Shown here: positions 26,261 through 37,666 of the stretch, one piece after another
How the letters are laid out: the number at the start of each line of letters is the position of its first letter
Numbering within the stretch: position 1 is the stretch's first letter
Assembly (NCBI RefSeq): GCF_015223055.1
Contig: NZ_JADFBX010000004.1
Location: forward strand, 310,001-374,000
Direction: 5' to 3'
Length of the DNA: 64,000 nucleotides
Origin: Pedobacter sp. MC2016-24
GTDB taxonomy: Bacteria > Bacteroidota > Bacteroidia > Sphingobacteriales > Sphingobacteriaceae
Made by a program: the position numbers and the translations under genes
The notes under the pieces: model-generated
What the model was told of the DNA's origin: nothing
Database searches by the model: none
What the model saw: only the letters and a program-made list of their open reading frames with translations

Positions 26261-28804
26261 ATGAGACTGGCTTTACTATCATTTTTACTGCTGCTATTTA
26301 CACATGTACAAGCACAACAAACTACCGTTAAGGGACAAATTTCAGATGCACAAACCGGTGTACCCTTATCGAATATCAATGTAGGGTTTGACAATTCAAC
26401 GGTGAAAACGCTGAGTGATGCGCAGGGACGTTATACCATCAGTAGCAAGGAAGCTGTTAAAATGCTCAATTTTTCTGCGGTAGGTCGCAGAAAACAAAGT
26501 TTACCAATTTTACCCGGTAAAATTCAGGAGATTCATGTTCGGATGGAAAGCCTGGAACAAGACCTGTCGGAGGTCAGTGTAACGGCGGAAAAAAGACCCA
26601 GGTATAAAAATAAAGACAACCCTGCAGTAGAGTTCATGCGCAAGGTCATTGAAAACAGGGATCAGAATAATGTTTCTTTTCACAAAAACATTGCTTTTGA
26701 GGAGTATGAAAAACTGTGCATGTCTTTAAGTCTGACCAGTGAAAAAGCGAGGAAATCAAGTCTGCTTAAAAAATATCAGTTTTTAAAACAAAATGCCGAT
26801 ACGGTAAAGCAACCTGGTAAAACCCAGATCCCTGTTTTTATGCAGGAAAAACTGTGCCTGGTTAAACAAAGCGGTCTGTCGAAGCCAGAGCGCGCTGTAT
26901 TGGGAGAGAAGCAGTCCAGAATAGATCAATACCTGGATGAAGACGGATTGAATGAATTCCTGGATAAGGTATATCAGCACATCGATATTTATGACCATGA
27001 TATTGGTTTGGGAAACCAGCGATTTTTAAGCCCGATTGCGGAGCTTGCGCCGCAATTTTATAAATTCTTTATTCTGGATACCCTTAAAGATGTTACGCCC
27101 TGGCAGATTAAGATGATGGTGTCTCCAAAAAACAAACAGGACGTATTGTTTGCCGGCTATTTGTACATCAGTTTAGATGGGCATTATGCAGTACAGCGGG
27201 CAGAGCTTTCAATCAATAACCAGATCAACCTGAATTGGGTTAAAGATTTGCAGATCGCTTTAAACTACACTTCGGACAGTATGGACAAATATCATCTGAG
27301 TAAAAGCGTAGTGGGGATGGATCTGGGTATTTTTAAAAAAGGAACCAGCATTTTTGGGGAACGGACGATTACGGTAAATAAATTTGAGTTTGGAGATCTG
27401 GCTTTACAGCGTACCGCGGGCCAGGATACGCTGGTTGGCCGGAAACCCGTAAAGCAAACGGATGACTTCTGGCAAAGCTCCAGACCAGAATTGTTGTCCT
27501 CGAATGAAAAGGCAGCTTATGCCAATATTGACAGCCTTAAAAACTCAAGCTCCTTTAAGCGTACGATGGCGGTAGCCTCTACGGTATTGACCGGCTATAT
27601 CAATGAGGGGCCTGTGGAGATTGGTTCGTTAAGTTCCTTTTATAGCTTTAGTCCGGTTGAAGGCTCCAGGTTTAAAATAGGCGGACAGACCACGGATATT
27701 TTTAGTAAGAAGTTCTTTTTGGACGGACATGTTGCTTATGGTACAAAAGACAGGCGCTGGAAATATGATCTTGGTGTAACCGAATCCCTGACTTCGAGGT
27801 CGATCTATGAATTTCCGGTTCGTTCTATTGCTGTAAGGCATAGTTTTGAGACCCAGATCCCTGGACAGGACCTGAACTTTTTAGAGGATGATAATTTTTT
27901 GCTTTCCTTTAAGCGGGGAGTTAACGATAAATGGATGTACAATCGGAAGTGGTCACTGGAGTATTTGCATGAAACCATGCAGCACATCTCTTTGCGCCTG
28001 AGCTATAAAAATCAAGTAATGCAGGCGGCAGGTAAGCTTCATTTTCAACGGGATAATGATGATAATCTGTTTCCAGGTCAGGTCAGTAACCAGGAAGTTA
28101 ACCTGTCTACTTCTGAATTTGTAGCTGAACTGCGTTGGGCACCACATGAAAAATTTTACCAGGGCAAGCGGTTCAGAAGACCAATTAACAATGGTTATCC
28201 GGTGTTTACCCTGAGCGGTGCTGTAGGCATCAGGGGCTTATTGGGGGGAGATTACAATTATCAAAATGTCACACTTAATGTGGCCAAAAGATTTTACCTG
28301 TCGCAATTGGGTTTTTCAGATGTGATCGTGGAGGGAGGCGCTATTTTCGGAAAAGTTCCTTTCCCTTTGCTTAGCATCCATCGGGCGAATCAAACTTATG
28401 CTTATCAGCTTTCCTCCTATAACCTGATGAATTTTATGGAATTTATGAGCGACCGCTATGTCAGCCTGAATATTCAGCATTCTTTTAATGGCTTCTTTTT
28501 AAATAAAATTCCTTTGATTAAAAAGCTGCAATGGCGTGAGGTTGCCTCTATCAAGATTCTGGACGGCAATGTGACTGAAAAGAACAGACAGGGCAACCAT
28601 CGGGAACATTACCGTTTTCCTTCGGATGATAAAGGTCGTCGGGTAGCATTTCCTATAGAGCGCAGTCCGTATATTGAAGGTAGTGTTGGTTTGTCCAATA
28701 TCTTTAAAGTGCTGCGGGTAGATGTCGTTAAACGTTTTACACACCTCAATAATCCTGGTGTTACCCCAATGGGGATCCGGGCAAAGCTGAATGTGGATTT
28801 TTAA
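26261..28804 (+). CDS. DUF5686 outer-membrane protein with carboxypeptidase-regulatory-like domain
   Basis: The 847-residue protein has a signal peptide ending near VQAQQ. An N-terminal CarboxypepD_reg-like beta-sandwich follows (about 20-100; VKGQISDAQTGVPLSNINVG, then DAQGRYTIS). The DUF5686 body begins near KNKDNPAVEFMRKVIENRD. The C-terminal half has alternating amphipathic strands and ends in NVDF, like outer-membrane beta-barrels. This family is common in Bacteroidota and its role is not established. It is not a TonB receptor: no plug domain is visible. It stands alone, ending 4 bases from the stop of the convergent MFS gene. Confidence 0.88.
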   Translation: MRLALLSFLLLLFTHVQAQQTTVKGQISDAQTGVPLSNINVGFDNSTVKTLSDAQGRYTISSKEAVKMLNFSAVGRRKQSLPILPGKIQEIHVRMESLEQDLSEVSVTAEKRPRYKNKDNPAVEFMRKVIENRDQNNVSFHKNIAFEEYEKLCMSLSLTSEKARKSSLLKKYQFLKQNADTVKQPGKTQIPVFMQEKLCLVKQSGLSKPERAVLGEKQSRIDQYLDEDGLNEFLDKVYQHIDIYDHDIGLGNQRFLSPIAELAPQFYKFFILDTLKDVTPWQIKMMVSPKNKQDVLFAGYLYISLDGHYAVQRAELSINNQINLNWVKDLQIALNYTSDSMDKYHLSKSVVGMDLGIFKKGTSIFGERTITVNKFEFGDLALQRTAGQDTLVGRKPVKQTDDFWQSSRPELLSSNEKAAYANIDSLKNSSSFKRTMAVASTVLTGYINEGPVEIGSLSSFYSFSPVEGSRFKIGGQTTDIFSKKFFLDGHVAYGTKDRRWKYDLGVTESLTSRSIYEFPVRSIAVRHSFETQIPGQDLNFLEDDNFLLSFKRGVNDKWMYNRKWSLEYLHETMQHISLRLSYKNQVMQAAGKLHFQRDNDDNLFPGQVSNQEVNLSTSEFVAELRWAPHEKFYQGKRFRRPINNGYPVFTLSGAVGIRGLLGGDYNYQNVTLNVAKRFYLSQLGFSDVIVEGGAIFGKVPFPLLSIHRANQTYAYQLSSYNLMNFMEFMSDRYVSLNIQHSFNGFFLNKIPLIKKLQWREVASIKILDGNVTEKNRQGNHREHYRFPSDDKGRRVAFPIERSPYIEGSVGLSNIFKVLRVDVVKRFTHLNNPGVTPMGIRAKLNVDF

Positions 28805-28808
28805 TCGC

Positions 28809-30029
28809 TTAGCGGAGCATCAGGGTAGCGTGTTTACCGGAGAATTTGGTTTTGTATAATACGAACATTCCGGTAGCCAGTAAGCCAATGATACCGGCAA
28901 TGCAAACCGCCAGTCGGGGGCCAAAGGCATTGGCAGTCCAGCCAATCAGCAAGCTGCCAATGGGAATCATTCCCTGGTAAGCCATGATGTAATAGCTGAT
29001 TGCCCTTCCGCGCATTTCAGGAATGGCATGCGTTTGAATGTAAGTATTGATCGATGAAGTTTGTGCCATCATACCCAATCCGCTAAAGGTCATAAATACC
29101 AGGGCAATGGGCAGTATGCCTGAGTAGGACAGGAGGATCAGGCTTAAGCCGAAAATGGCACTGGCAATCATGGTAATGCGCATTAAAGATTTGGAACTTT
29201 TTAAATTGGCCAGGTACATGGCGCTAATGACAGAGCCAAGTCCCGCTGCACTTTCAAACCAGCTGAAAGTGCTGGCATTTCCAGAAAACAGATCTTTGGC
29301 AAAAATTGGCATCAGGGTGTTGAATGGAATGACAAACATACTGCTGATCCCAATCATGATGATCATGCTACTTAAATCTTTGTCGCCGGCTACATATTTA
29401 AATCCTTCTTCCAGCTCTACCCAAATGCTTTTTTGACTGGGGGCAGATACGCTGAGGTTTAGTTTCATCAGCAGCAGGCAGATCAGTACGGGAACATAGC
29501 TCACAAAGTTGCCAATGAAACAGAAGTCTTCTCCAAAAGTGCTCAGGATAACTCCTGCTATTGCTGGTCCCACAATGCGGGCCATATTGGTCATGGTTGA
29601 ATTGAGTGCTATGGCATTTGGCAGGTCATTTTTATCTTCTACCATATCCACCATAAGCGACTGCCTGCAGGTGACATCAAAGGCATTGATTACCCCTTGT
29701 AGCAAGCTTAGAAAAATGATGCAGGGGATGTTGTAGTATTTGAAGAAAATAATTGCGGCCAGCGCAGCCGCCTGTGCCATGGAGACGATTTGTGTAATCA
29801 GCAGAATTTTATACCTGTTGTGTCTGTCGATTAAACTCCCGGCATACGGTGATAGGATGAGCGAAGGAATTAAACTTACAAAGCCTACCAGTCCGAGTAA
29901 CAAGGCTGAGCCCGTCAATCTGTATACCAACCAGCTCACCGCCGTCTTCTGCATCCAGGTCCCAATCAGGGAAATGGATTGTCCGTAAAAAAAGAGCTTG
30001 AAGTTGCGGTATTTTAATGATCTGAACAT
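28809..30029 (-). CDS. MFS transporter, EntS/MFS_3-like
   Basis: The 406-residue protein has about 12 membrane helices. It starts MFRSLKYRNFKLFFYGQSIS, the pattern of the MFS_3/enterobactin-exporter-like branch, and has the loop LIDRHNRYKILL at the motif A position between helices 2 and 3. The middle cytoplasmic loop carries LEEGFKYVAGDKDLS. It should export a small molecule with the proton gradient; the substrate is unknown. It is divergent from a LysR-type gene with tandem repeats between, so it is the likely target of that regulator. Confidence 0.88.
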   Translation of the reverse strand: MFRSLKYRNFKLFFYGQSISLIGTWMQKTAVSWLVYRLTGSALLLGLVGFVSLIPSLILSPYAGSLIDRHNRYKILLITQIVSMAQAAALAAIIFFKYYNIPCIIFLSLLQGVINAFDVTCRQSLMVDMVEDKNDLPNAIALNSTMTNMARIVGPAIAGVILSTFGEDFCFIGNFVSYVPVLICLLLMKLNLSVSAPSQKSIWVELEEGFKYVAGDKDLSSMIIMIGISSMFVIPFNTLMPIFAKDLFSGNASTFSWFESAAGLGSVISAMYLANLKSSKSLMRITMIASAIFGLSLILLSYSGILPIALVFMTFSGLGMMAQTSSINTYIQTHAIPEMRGRAISYYIMAYQGMIPIGSLLIGWTANAFGPRLAVCIAGIIGLLATGMFVLYKTKFSGKHATLMLR

Positions 30030-30089
30030 GTATTGGTAGATGTAATGATTTGATGTTCCAAATTTCGGGATAAAATTATTAGTGGTAAA

Positions 30090-30126
30090 ATTGATTGTTT
30101 TAATGATATTGATTAGTTTTAACGAT
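30090..30126. promoter_or_regulatory. Tandem repeats between MFS gene and lysR
   Basis: ATTGATTGTTTTAATGAT (30090-30107) is followed directly by ATTGATTAGTTTTAACGAT (30108-30126), differing by one inserted A and one substitution. A third partial copy GATTGAT follows. The spacing of about two helical turns and the divergent position suit binding of a LysR-type tetramer; that role is inferred. Confidence 0.5.
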
Positions 30127-30142
30127 TGATAATATCTGTATT

Positions 30143-31024
30143 ATGGAATTACGGCAAATCGGTTATTTTATAAAAGCAGCTGAGATGCTGCATTTTACAG
30201 CGGCTGCTGCGGCCTCATTTGTCACGCAGAGTACCTTATCCCAGCAAATCAAGCAACTGGAAGATGAGTTGGGCATGTTGTTGTTCGATCGGGTGGGGAA
30301 GCATGTTCGGCTGACTGAAGCCGGAAATGTTTTTCTACAGCATGCGCGGCAGATCCTGCTGGATGTAAAGAAATCAAAACAGGCCATTTTTGAATTGAAC
30401 AACATGGTGATCGGCGAACTTAAAATTGGTGTGACCTATGCTTTCAGTTCCATGCTGATGCCTGCATTGGCTCCTTTTTCTTCTGAATACCAGGGTCTTA
30501 AAATCGTGGTGGAGTATGGTACACCGGGTGAATTGGAGCAGCAATTGCGGCTTGGCGAACTGGATGTGGTACTGGCCTTTCACGATCAGTACGATACCGA
30601 TGGTTTTGATATGGAGCCGCTGTTCTCTTCGAGGATTATGATGGCCGTGTCTAAAAAACATCCCTTAGCCAGTTTAAAAAAGATATCGTTGACAGAGCTT
30701 TCTAAAGTAGAATTGATTTTGCCGAGTAAGGGTTTTAGCTCCAGGGCTTTGCTGGATGAACTGTTCAGTAAGAAAAAATTAAAGCCATTGATTAAAATTG
30801 AGATGAATGATGTACACTCATTATTGTCAATGGTCAATGAAGGGCAATGGGCTACGATCATCAACGAAAAAGCCATTCTGACCTGGGATGATTTATGTGT
30901 GGTGCCAATTACCGGAAAGGAATACCACAAACAGGCCTTCATATTATGGCAAAAGGGTGGCTATAGAAAAAAATCGGCCACCCTTTTTGTCGAGAAGTTG
31001 TACAAGACCTTGCAGGCCCAGTGA
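30143..31024 (+). CDS. LysR-family transcriptional regulator
   Basis: The 293-residue protein has the LysR winged helix (residues 1-65: RQIGYFIKAAEMLHFTAAA, TQSTLSQQIKQLEDELG and LFDRVGKHVRLTEAG). The substrate-binding domain follows from about residue 90 (IGELKIGVTYAF), of the CynR/CbbR-like shape. These regulators usually control a divergent neighbour in response to a small ligand. Here that neighbour is the MFS exporter gene, and tandem repeats fill the gap. The stop is one base from the stop of the convergent GH97 gene. Confidence 0.92.
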   Translation: MELRQIGYFIKAAEMLHFTAAAAASFVTQSTLSQQIKQLEDELGMLLFDRVGKHVRLTEAGNVFLQHARQILLDVKKSKQAIFELNNMVIGELKIGVTYAFSSMLMPALAPFSSEYQGLKIVVEYGTPGELEQQLRLGELDVVLAFHDQYDTDGFDMEPLFSSRIMMAVSKKHPLASLKKISLTELSKVELILPSKGFSSRALLDELFSKKKLKPLIKIEMNDVHSLLSMVNEGQWATIINEKAILTWDDLCVVPITGKEYHKQAFILWQKGGYRKKSATLFVEKLYKTLQAQ

Positions 31025-31025
31025 A

Positions 31026-33146
<2,121 letters not shown>

Positions 33147-33210
33147 TTAATTACTGATTTATATGTAGAAAAAAACAAACTTAATAATTCTTTATCAGAA
33201 AACTAAGCAT

Positions 33211-33230
33211 TTCCGGAAACGTTCCCGGAA
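33211..33230. promoter_or_regulatory. Near-perfect palindrome upstream of GH97
   Basis: TTCCGGAAACGTTCCCGGAA matches its own reverse complement at 18 of 20 positions around a central ACGT. It lies 65-84 bases upstream of the GH97 start, just upstream of where the -33 element would be. The shape suits a LacI-type operator. Confidence 0.55.
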
Positions 33231-33253
33231 CTTTTTAAAATCAGCGCAAAATT

Positions 33254-33298
33254 GTTCAGTTGCTGAATTTTTTACCGCTCGATCAGTTCAGTTGCTGA
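33254..33298. repeat. Two 13-bp direct repeats GTTCAGTTGCTGA
   Basis: Exact copies at 33254-33266 and 33286-33298, with starts 32 bases apart (about three helical turns). A related inverted form, TCAGCAAACTGAC, occurs at 33422-33434. They could be regulator sites for GH97 or fabF. Confidence 0.5.
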
Positions 33299-33474
33299 TG
33301 GGTTGGGGAGGGCTGACCGGAAACAAGACACTTTCTAACAAACGATTTTTTAACTTGTATATTGATCGCTTTTTGCAGGGTGTAGTGTGCACATATTTAG
33401 CTGGTTACAGTTTATTTAAGGTCAGCAAACTGACAAAAAATGAGATGGGCTTACTTTAGCAAAGTAATATGGCT

Positions 33475-33482
33475 TATATTTG
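33475..33482 (+). promoter_or_regulatory. -7 element of fabF
   Basis: TATATTTG, exact TAnnTTTG match, 51 bases before ATG 33534. No strong -33 element was seen. Confidence 0.45.
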
Positions 33483-33533
33483 GCATTTAATTCAAGGCAG
33501 TCATTAACTGTTGAATGTTATTAATAAGTAAAT

Positions 33534-34790
33534 ATGAAAAGAGTAGTAGTAACAGGTTTAGGCGCTGTGACCCCGCTGGGAAATACAGTAAACGAGTTTT
33601 GGGAAAACGTTGTTGCAGGTAAAAGCGGTGTCGGAGCAATTACTAAGTTTGATGCTTCAAAATTCAAGACCCACTTCGCTGCTGAAGTGAAGGGCTTTGA
33701 TCCAGAATTGTATATAGACAAAAAGGAAGTTAAAAAATATGATGTATTTACACAATATGCCATTGCAGCCAGTGATCAGGCCATTCAGGATTCTGGTCTC
33801 GACTTCGAAAATATGTCGGAAGCCGAAAGATATGAAGTGGGTGTAATCTGGGGATCTGGTAATGGTGGTATTGGTACTTTTGAGCAGCAGCTGAAAGATT
33901 TTCACCTGGGCGACGGAACGCCAAGGTTTAATCCATATTTCATTCCTAAAATGATCATTGACATTGCTGCAGGTGTAATCTCTATCCGCAACAAACTACA
34001 TGGTCCAAATTATGCTACGGTTTCTGCCTGCGCATCTTCAAATACAGCTATTATCAATGCTTTTGATACCATCCGTTTAGGTAAAGCGACCATTATGGTT
34101 GCCGGTGGTTCTGAAGCTGCCATTACGCCTTCTTCGGTAGGTGGTTTCAATGCTGCACAGGCTTTATCTAAAAACAATGAAGATCCTCAAGGTGCTTCAC
34201 GTCCTTTCGATAAAGACAGGGACGGTTTTGTCATTGGCGAAGGTGCAGGTGCTTTAATTTTAGAAGAGCTGGATCATGCGATTGCCAGGGGTGCGCACAT
34301 TTATGCTGAAATGGTTGGCGGTGGTATGGCTGCTGATGCTTATCATCTGACAGGTACACCTCCGGATGGCTTAGGTGCTTCATTGGGTATTGCCAAAGCA
34401 CTTGCTGATGCCGGAATTGCTGCAGATCAGATTGACTACATCAACGCGCATGCTACTTCCACTGGTTTAGGTGATGTGGGCGAGTTACATGGCATTAAGA
34501 AAATCTTTAAAGATCATCCTGTAGCCATCAGTGCAACTAAATCTATGACCGGACACTTACTGGGGGCTGCTGGCGCTATTGAAAGTGTAATCAGTATCCT
34601 TGCTATAAAAAATGATACGATTCCGGCAACGATCAATACCACTGAAGCAAACCTGGATCCTGCAATCCCTGAAGGGTTGAAATTTGTATTGGGTAAATCT
34701 ATCCATACACCAGTAAATTATGTATTGAACAATACCTTTGGTTTTGGAGGGCATACCGCTACTTCAATCTTTAAAAAGTATACCGCGTAG
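33534..34790 (+). CDS. fabF: Beta-ketoacyl-ACP synthase II
   Basis: The enzyme condenses malonyl-ACP with acyl-ACP in fatty-acid elongation. It has 418 residues, the usual length. The catalytic triad is visible: Cys166 in TVSACASSNTA, His in INAHATSTGLGD and His in SMTGHLLGAAG. FGFGGHTAT near the C-terminus is also conserved. In most Bacteroidota fabF sits in an acpP-fabF-rnc cluster; here it stands alone with its own promoter and terminator. It may therefore be the main FabF moved from its usual place, or an extra copy. The window cannot tell which. Confidence 0.93.
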   Translation: MKRVVVTGLGAVTPLGNTVNEFWENVVAGKSGVGAITKFDASKFKTHFAAEVKGFDPELYIDKKEVKKYDVFTQYAIAASDQAIQDSGLDFENMSEAERYEVGVIWGSGNGGIGTFEQQLKDFHLGDGTPRFNPYFIPKMIIDIAAGVISIRNKLHGPNYATVSACASSNTAIINAFDTIRLGKATIMVAGGSEAAITPSSVGGFNAAQALSKNNEDPQGASRPFDKDRDGFVIGEGAGALILEELDHAIARGAHIYAEMVGGGMAADAYHLTGTPPDGLGASLGIAKALADAGIAADQIDYINAHATSTGLGDVGELHGIKKIFKDHPVAISATKSMTGHLLGAAGAIESVISILAIKNDTIPATINTTEANLDPAIPEGLKFVLGKSIHTPVNYVLNNTFGFGGHTATSIFKKYTA

Positions 34791-34809
34791 GTTTAATTTT
34801 ACGCAGCTA

Positions 34810-34857
34810 AACAATGGGGCAGGCTATTTTTTTTAAAAAATAACCTGCCCCATTGTT
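34810..34857. terminator. Long hairpin after fabF
   Basis: A 14-bp perfect stem (AACAATGGGGCAGG with CCTGCCCCATTGTT) continues after one mismatch into an AT stem around a T-run/A-run loop. It starts 20 bases after the fabF stop. It lacks a long external T-run on the plus strand, so its terminator action is probable but not certain. Confidence 0.7.
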
Positions 34858-34931
34858 GCTTTATTCATACTTTATACCAAAGCCCGAAACGGACTTTTGG
34901 TTCGATCCAAATTATCATTTAACTTGCCGGC

Positions 34932-36560
34932 ATGGATATAGAATTCAATAAAAATGAAGATGTAAACAAGCAATCGGTATTCGAATTGAAAACCAGGCTT
35001 AAAAAAATATATGGTGGTGGCGGGGAAAAAAGTGCAGCAAAACAAAAGGAAAAAGGAAAGCTTCTGGCCAGGGAACGAATCGCTTACCTGGTTGACAAAG
35101 AAACTGAGTTTTTAGAACTCGGTGCCTTTGCCGCAGATGGTCTGTATGCCGAGCAGGGCGGATGTCCCTCGGCCGGCGTTGTTTGTGGCATTGGTTACGT
35201 ATCTGGCAGGCAGTGCATGATTGTAGCCAATGACGCTACGGTTAAAGCAGGAGCCTGGTTTCCCATGACAGCCAAGAAGAACTTAAGGGCGCAGGAAATT
35301 GCCATGGAAAATCGCTTACCGGTGATTTACCTGGTGGATAGTGCCGGGGTATATTTGCCCATGCAGGATGAGATTTTTCCGGATAAAGAGCATTTTGGGC
35401 GCATGTTTAGAAACAATGCCCTGATGTCATCCGATGGAATTGTACAAATCTCGGCCATTATGGGCTCCTGTGTAGCAGGGGGTGCTTATTTACCGATTAT
35501 GAGCGATGAAGCGATGATTGTGGATGGCACCGGATCTGTTTTTTTAGCGGGATCATACCTGGTGAAATCTGCCATTGGCGAAGATGTGGACAATGAAACA
35601 TTGGGTGGAGCAACTACCCATTGTGAGATATCTGGTGTAACAGATTATAAACATCCCAATGATCAGGCTTGTCTGGATAGCATCCGCAACATCATGAGTA
35701 TGTTGGGCGCACCTGAAAATGCTGGTTTTGATCGCATCAAGCCAGCCTTGCCTAAGGCCGATCCGGATGAAATCTATGGCATTTTACCCGATAGCCGCGA
35801 AAAGCCTTATGACATGCTCGAAATTATCCACCGCCTGGTAGACAATTCTGAATTTGAACAATACAAGGAACTTTATGGGCAGAGTATCATTTGTGGTCTT
35901 GGCCGCGTTGATGGCTGGGCGGTAGGTATTGTAGCCAATCAGCGTAAAGTTGTGAAATCGAAAAAAGGGGAGATGCAGTTTGGAGGCGTAATTTATTCCG
36001 ATAGTGCAGACAAAGCCAGCCGTTTCATCATGAACTGCAACCAGAAAAAAATCCCCCTGGTATTTTTACAGGATGTAACCGGCTTCATGGTAGGCAGCAG
36101 ATCTGAACAAGGTGGCATCATCAAGGATGGCGCAAAAATGGTCAATGCCGTTGCCAATTCTGTAGTGCCTAAATTTACCATTGTGATCGGTAATTCTTAT
36201 GGCGCAGGCAATTATGCCATGTGTGGTAAGGCGTACGACCCCAGACTGATTTATGCCTGGCCAAGCGCCAAAATTGCCGTGATGGGTGGTGCGCAGGCGG
36301 CTAAAGTATTGCTGCAGATCCAGGAGGCTTCTTTGAAGTCGAAAGGAGAAACCATTACCCCTGAAAAGGAAGCTGAACTGCTGAAAGAAATTACAGACCG
36401 GTACAACAGCCAGACCACACCTTATTATGCAGCTTCCAGATTGTGGGTAGATGGAATTATAGATCCTAAAGAAACGCGTAAGGTCATTTCTATGGGGATC
36501 GAAGCGGCGAATCAATCGCCTATAAAGAAGGCTTTTAATGTGGGGATTATCCAGACTTAG
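34932..36560 (+). CDS. Acyl-CoA carboxylase carboxyltransferase (beta) subunit, methylcrotonyl-CoA type
   Basis: The 542-residue protein has both crotonase-fold carboxyltransferase halves. YLVDSAGVYLPMQDEIFPD and MSSDGIVQISAIMGSCVAGG in the first half are close to the methylcrotonyl-CoA carboxylase beta signature (leucine breakdown). The second half carries VTGFMVGSRSEQGGIIKDGAK and GNSYGAGNYAMCGKAYDPR. It transfers CO2 from biotin to an acyl-CoA. The biotin carboxylase/BCCP partner is not in the window, so this subunit is an orphan here. Propionyl- or geranyl-CoA carboxylase remain possible. It is flanked by a terminator upstream and a promoter for trxB downstream. Confidence 0.9.
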   Translation: MDIEFNKNEDVNKQSVFELKTRLKKIYGGGGEKSAAKQKEKGKLLARERIAYLVDKETEFLELGAFAADGLYAEQGGCPSAGVVCGIGYVSGRQCMIVANDATVKAGAWFPMTAKKNLRAQEIAMENRLPVIYLVDSAGVYLPMQDEIFPDKEHFGRMFRNNALMSSDGIVQISAIMGSCVAGGAYLPIMSDEAMIVDGTGSVFLAGSYLVKSAIGEDVDNETLGGATTHCEISGVTDYKHPNDQACLDSIRNIMSMLGAPENAGFDRIKPALPKADPDEIYGILPDSREKPYDMLEIIHRLVDNSEFEQYKELYGQSIICGLGRVDGWAVGIVANQRKVVKSKKGEMQFGGVIYSDSADKASRFIMNCNQKKIPLVFLQDVTGFMVGSRSEQGGIIKDGAKMVNAVANSVVPKFTIVIGNSYGAGNYAMCGKAYDPRLIYAWPSAKIAVMGGAQAAKVLLQIQEASLKSKGETITPEKEAELLKEITDRYNSQTTPYYAASRLWVDGIIDPKETRKVISMGIEAANQSPIKKAFNVGIIQT

Positions 36561-36612
36561 GCCAGAATTATAATCTATAAATCACATTGTTGCATTTGTT
36601 ACAAAAATGGTA

Positions 36613-36643
36613 TTTGCGGATCGCGACATAAAGCGTAATTTTG
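36613..36643 (+). promoter_or_regulatory. Consensus promoter of trxB
   Basis: TTTG at 36613-36616, a 19-base spacer and TAATTTTG at 36636-36643 match the Bacteroidota TTTG-N19-TAnnTTTG consensus exactly. ATG 36683 follows 40 bases downstream. Confidence 0.75.
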
Positions 36644-36682
36644 TAATAGAATATAGAATTGTAGTATAATATAAATAAATAT

Positions 36683-37645
36683 ATGTCAGAAGAATTAGAG
36701 CATGTTAAATGTTTAATCATAGGCTCAGGGCCTGCAGGATATACCGCCGCAATTTATGCTGCAAGAGCTGATTTAAAACCAGTGATGTATACTGGTATGG
36801 AACCTGGTGGTCAATTGACACAAACCACTGATGTTGATAATTTCCCTGGATATCCGGCTGGTATCATGGGTCCGGAAATGATGGAAGATTTCCGCAAACA
36901 AGCGGAACGCTTTGGTACAGATATCCGTTTTGGATATGTAAGTTCTGTAGATTTTTCTTCCCTGCCGCATAAAGTGGTGGTGGATGATATCAAAACCATT
37001 ACTGCCGATACCGTGATTATTTCAACTGGTGCAACAGCTAAATGGTTGGGTTTACCGAGCGAGCAAAAATACAATGGTTTCGGAGTATCTGCCTGCGCTG
37101 TATGTGATGGTTTCTTCTTCCGCGGACAGGATGTGGCCATCGTAGGTGCTGGTGATACTGCTGCCGAGGAAGCTACTTACCTGGCTAAGCTTTGTAAAAA
37201 AGTATATATGCTGGTACGCAGAGATGAATTCAGAGCTTCAAAAGCGATGGTGCACCGTGTGTTGAATACGCCAAATATTGAAGTGATTTACAATACCGAA
37301 ACGCTGGAAATCCTGGGTAACGGTAAAAATGTTACAGCAGTTAAAGTACTGAACAATCAAACTGGTGTAGAAAGCGAATTGCCTGTTGAAGGTTTTTTTG
37401 TGGCGATCGGCCATAAACCAAATACAGATATTTTTAAAGGCTGGATCGATATGGATGAAACCGGTTATCTGAAAACCATTCCGGGTTCTACTTTAACCAA
37501 TATTGAAGGCGTATTTGCCAGCGGAGATGTACAGGATCATTATTACCGTCAGGCAGTTACTGCTGCAGGGTCGGGCTGTATGGCTGCTTTGGATGCAGAA
37601 CGTTACCTTGCTGCTAAAGAACACCACATGACACCGGCTGAGTAA
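36683..37645 (+). CDS. trxB: Thioredoxin-disulfide reductase
   Basis: This flavoprotein passes electrons from NADPH to thioredoxin in the cytoplasm. The 320 residues are the normal length. The FAD-binding motif is IIGSGPAGYTAAIYAARAD, the redox disulfide CAVCDG, the NADPH motif VAIVGAGDTAAEEA and the C-terminal FAD contact VFASGDVQDHYYRQAVTAAG. The gene has an exact consensus promoter and a strong terminator of its own, so it is a single-gene unit. Nothing unusual was seen. Confidence 0.97.
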   Translation: MSEELEHVKCLIIGSGPAGYTAAIYAARADLKPVMYTGMEPGGQLTQTTDVDNFPGYPAGIMGPEMMEDFRKQAERFGTDIRFGYVSSVDFSSLPHKVVVDDIKTITADTVIISTGATAKWLGLPSEQKYNGFGVSACAVCDGFFFRGQDVAIVGAGDTAAEEATYLAKLCKKVYMLVRRDEFRASKAMVHRVLNTPNIEVIYNTETLEILGNGKNVTAVKVLNNQTGVESELPVEGFFVAIGHKPNTDIFKGWIDMDETGYLKTIPGSTLTNIEGVFASGDVQDHYYRQAVTAAGSGCMAALDAERYLAAKEHHMTPAE

Positions 37646-37666
37646 GCCGAGTTTATTAAATATAGG

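Larger units (their letters stand above)
33147..33533. other. 387-base intergenic region between GH97 and fabF
   Basis: No gene was found here. It holds a minus-strand TAAGTTTG -7 element for GH97 (33183-33176), the palindrome at 33211-33230, two 13-bp direct repeats (33254-33266 and 33286-33298), a short inverted repeat GTCAG-CAAA-CTGAC (33421-33434) and a plus-strand TATATTTG for fabF (33475-33482). Confidence 0.6.
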
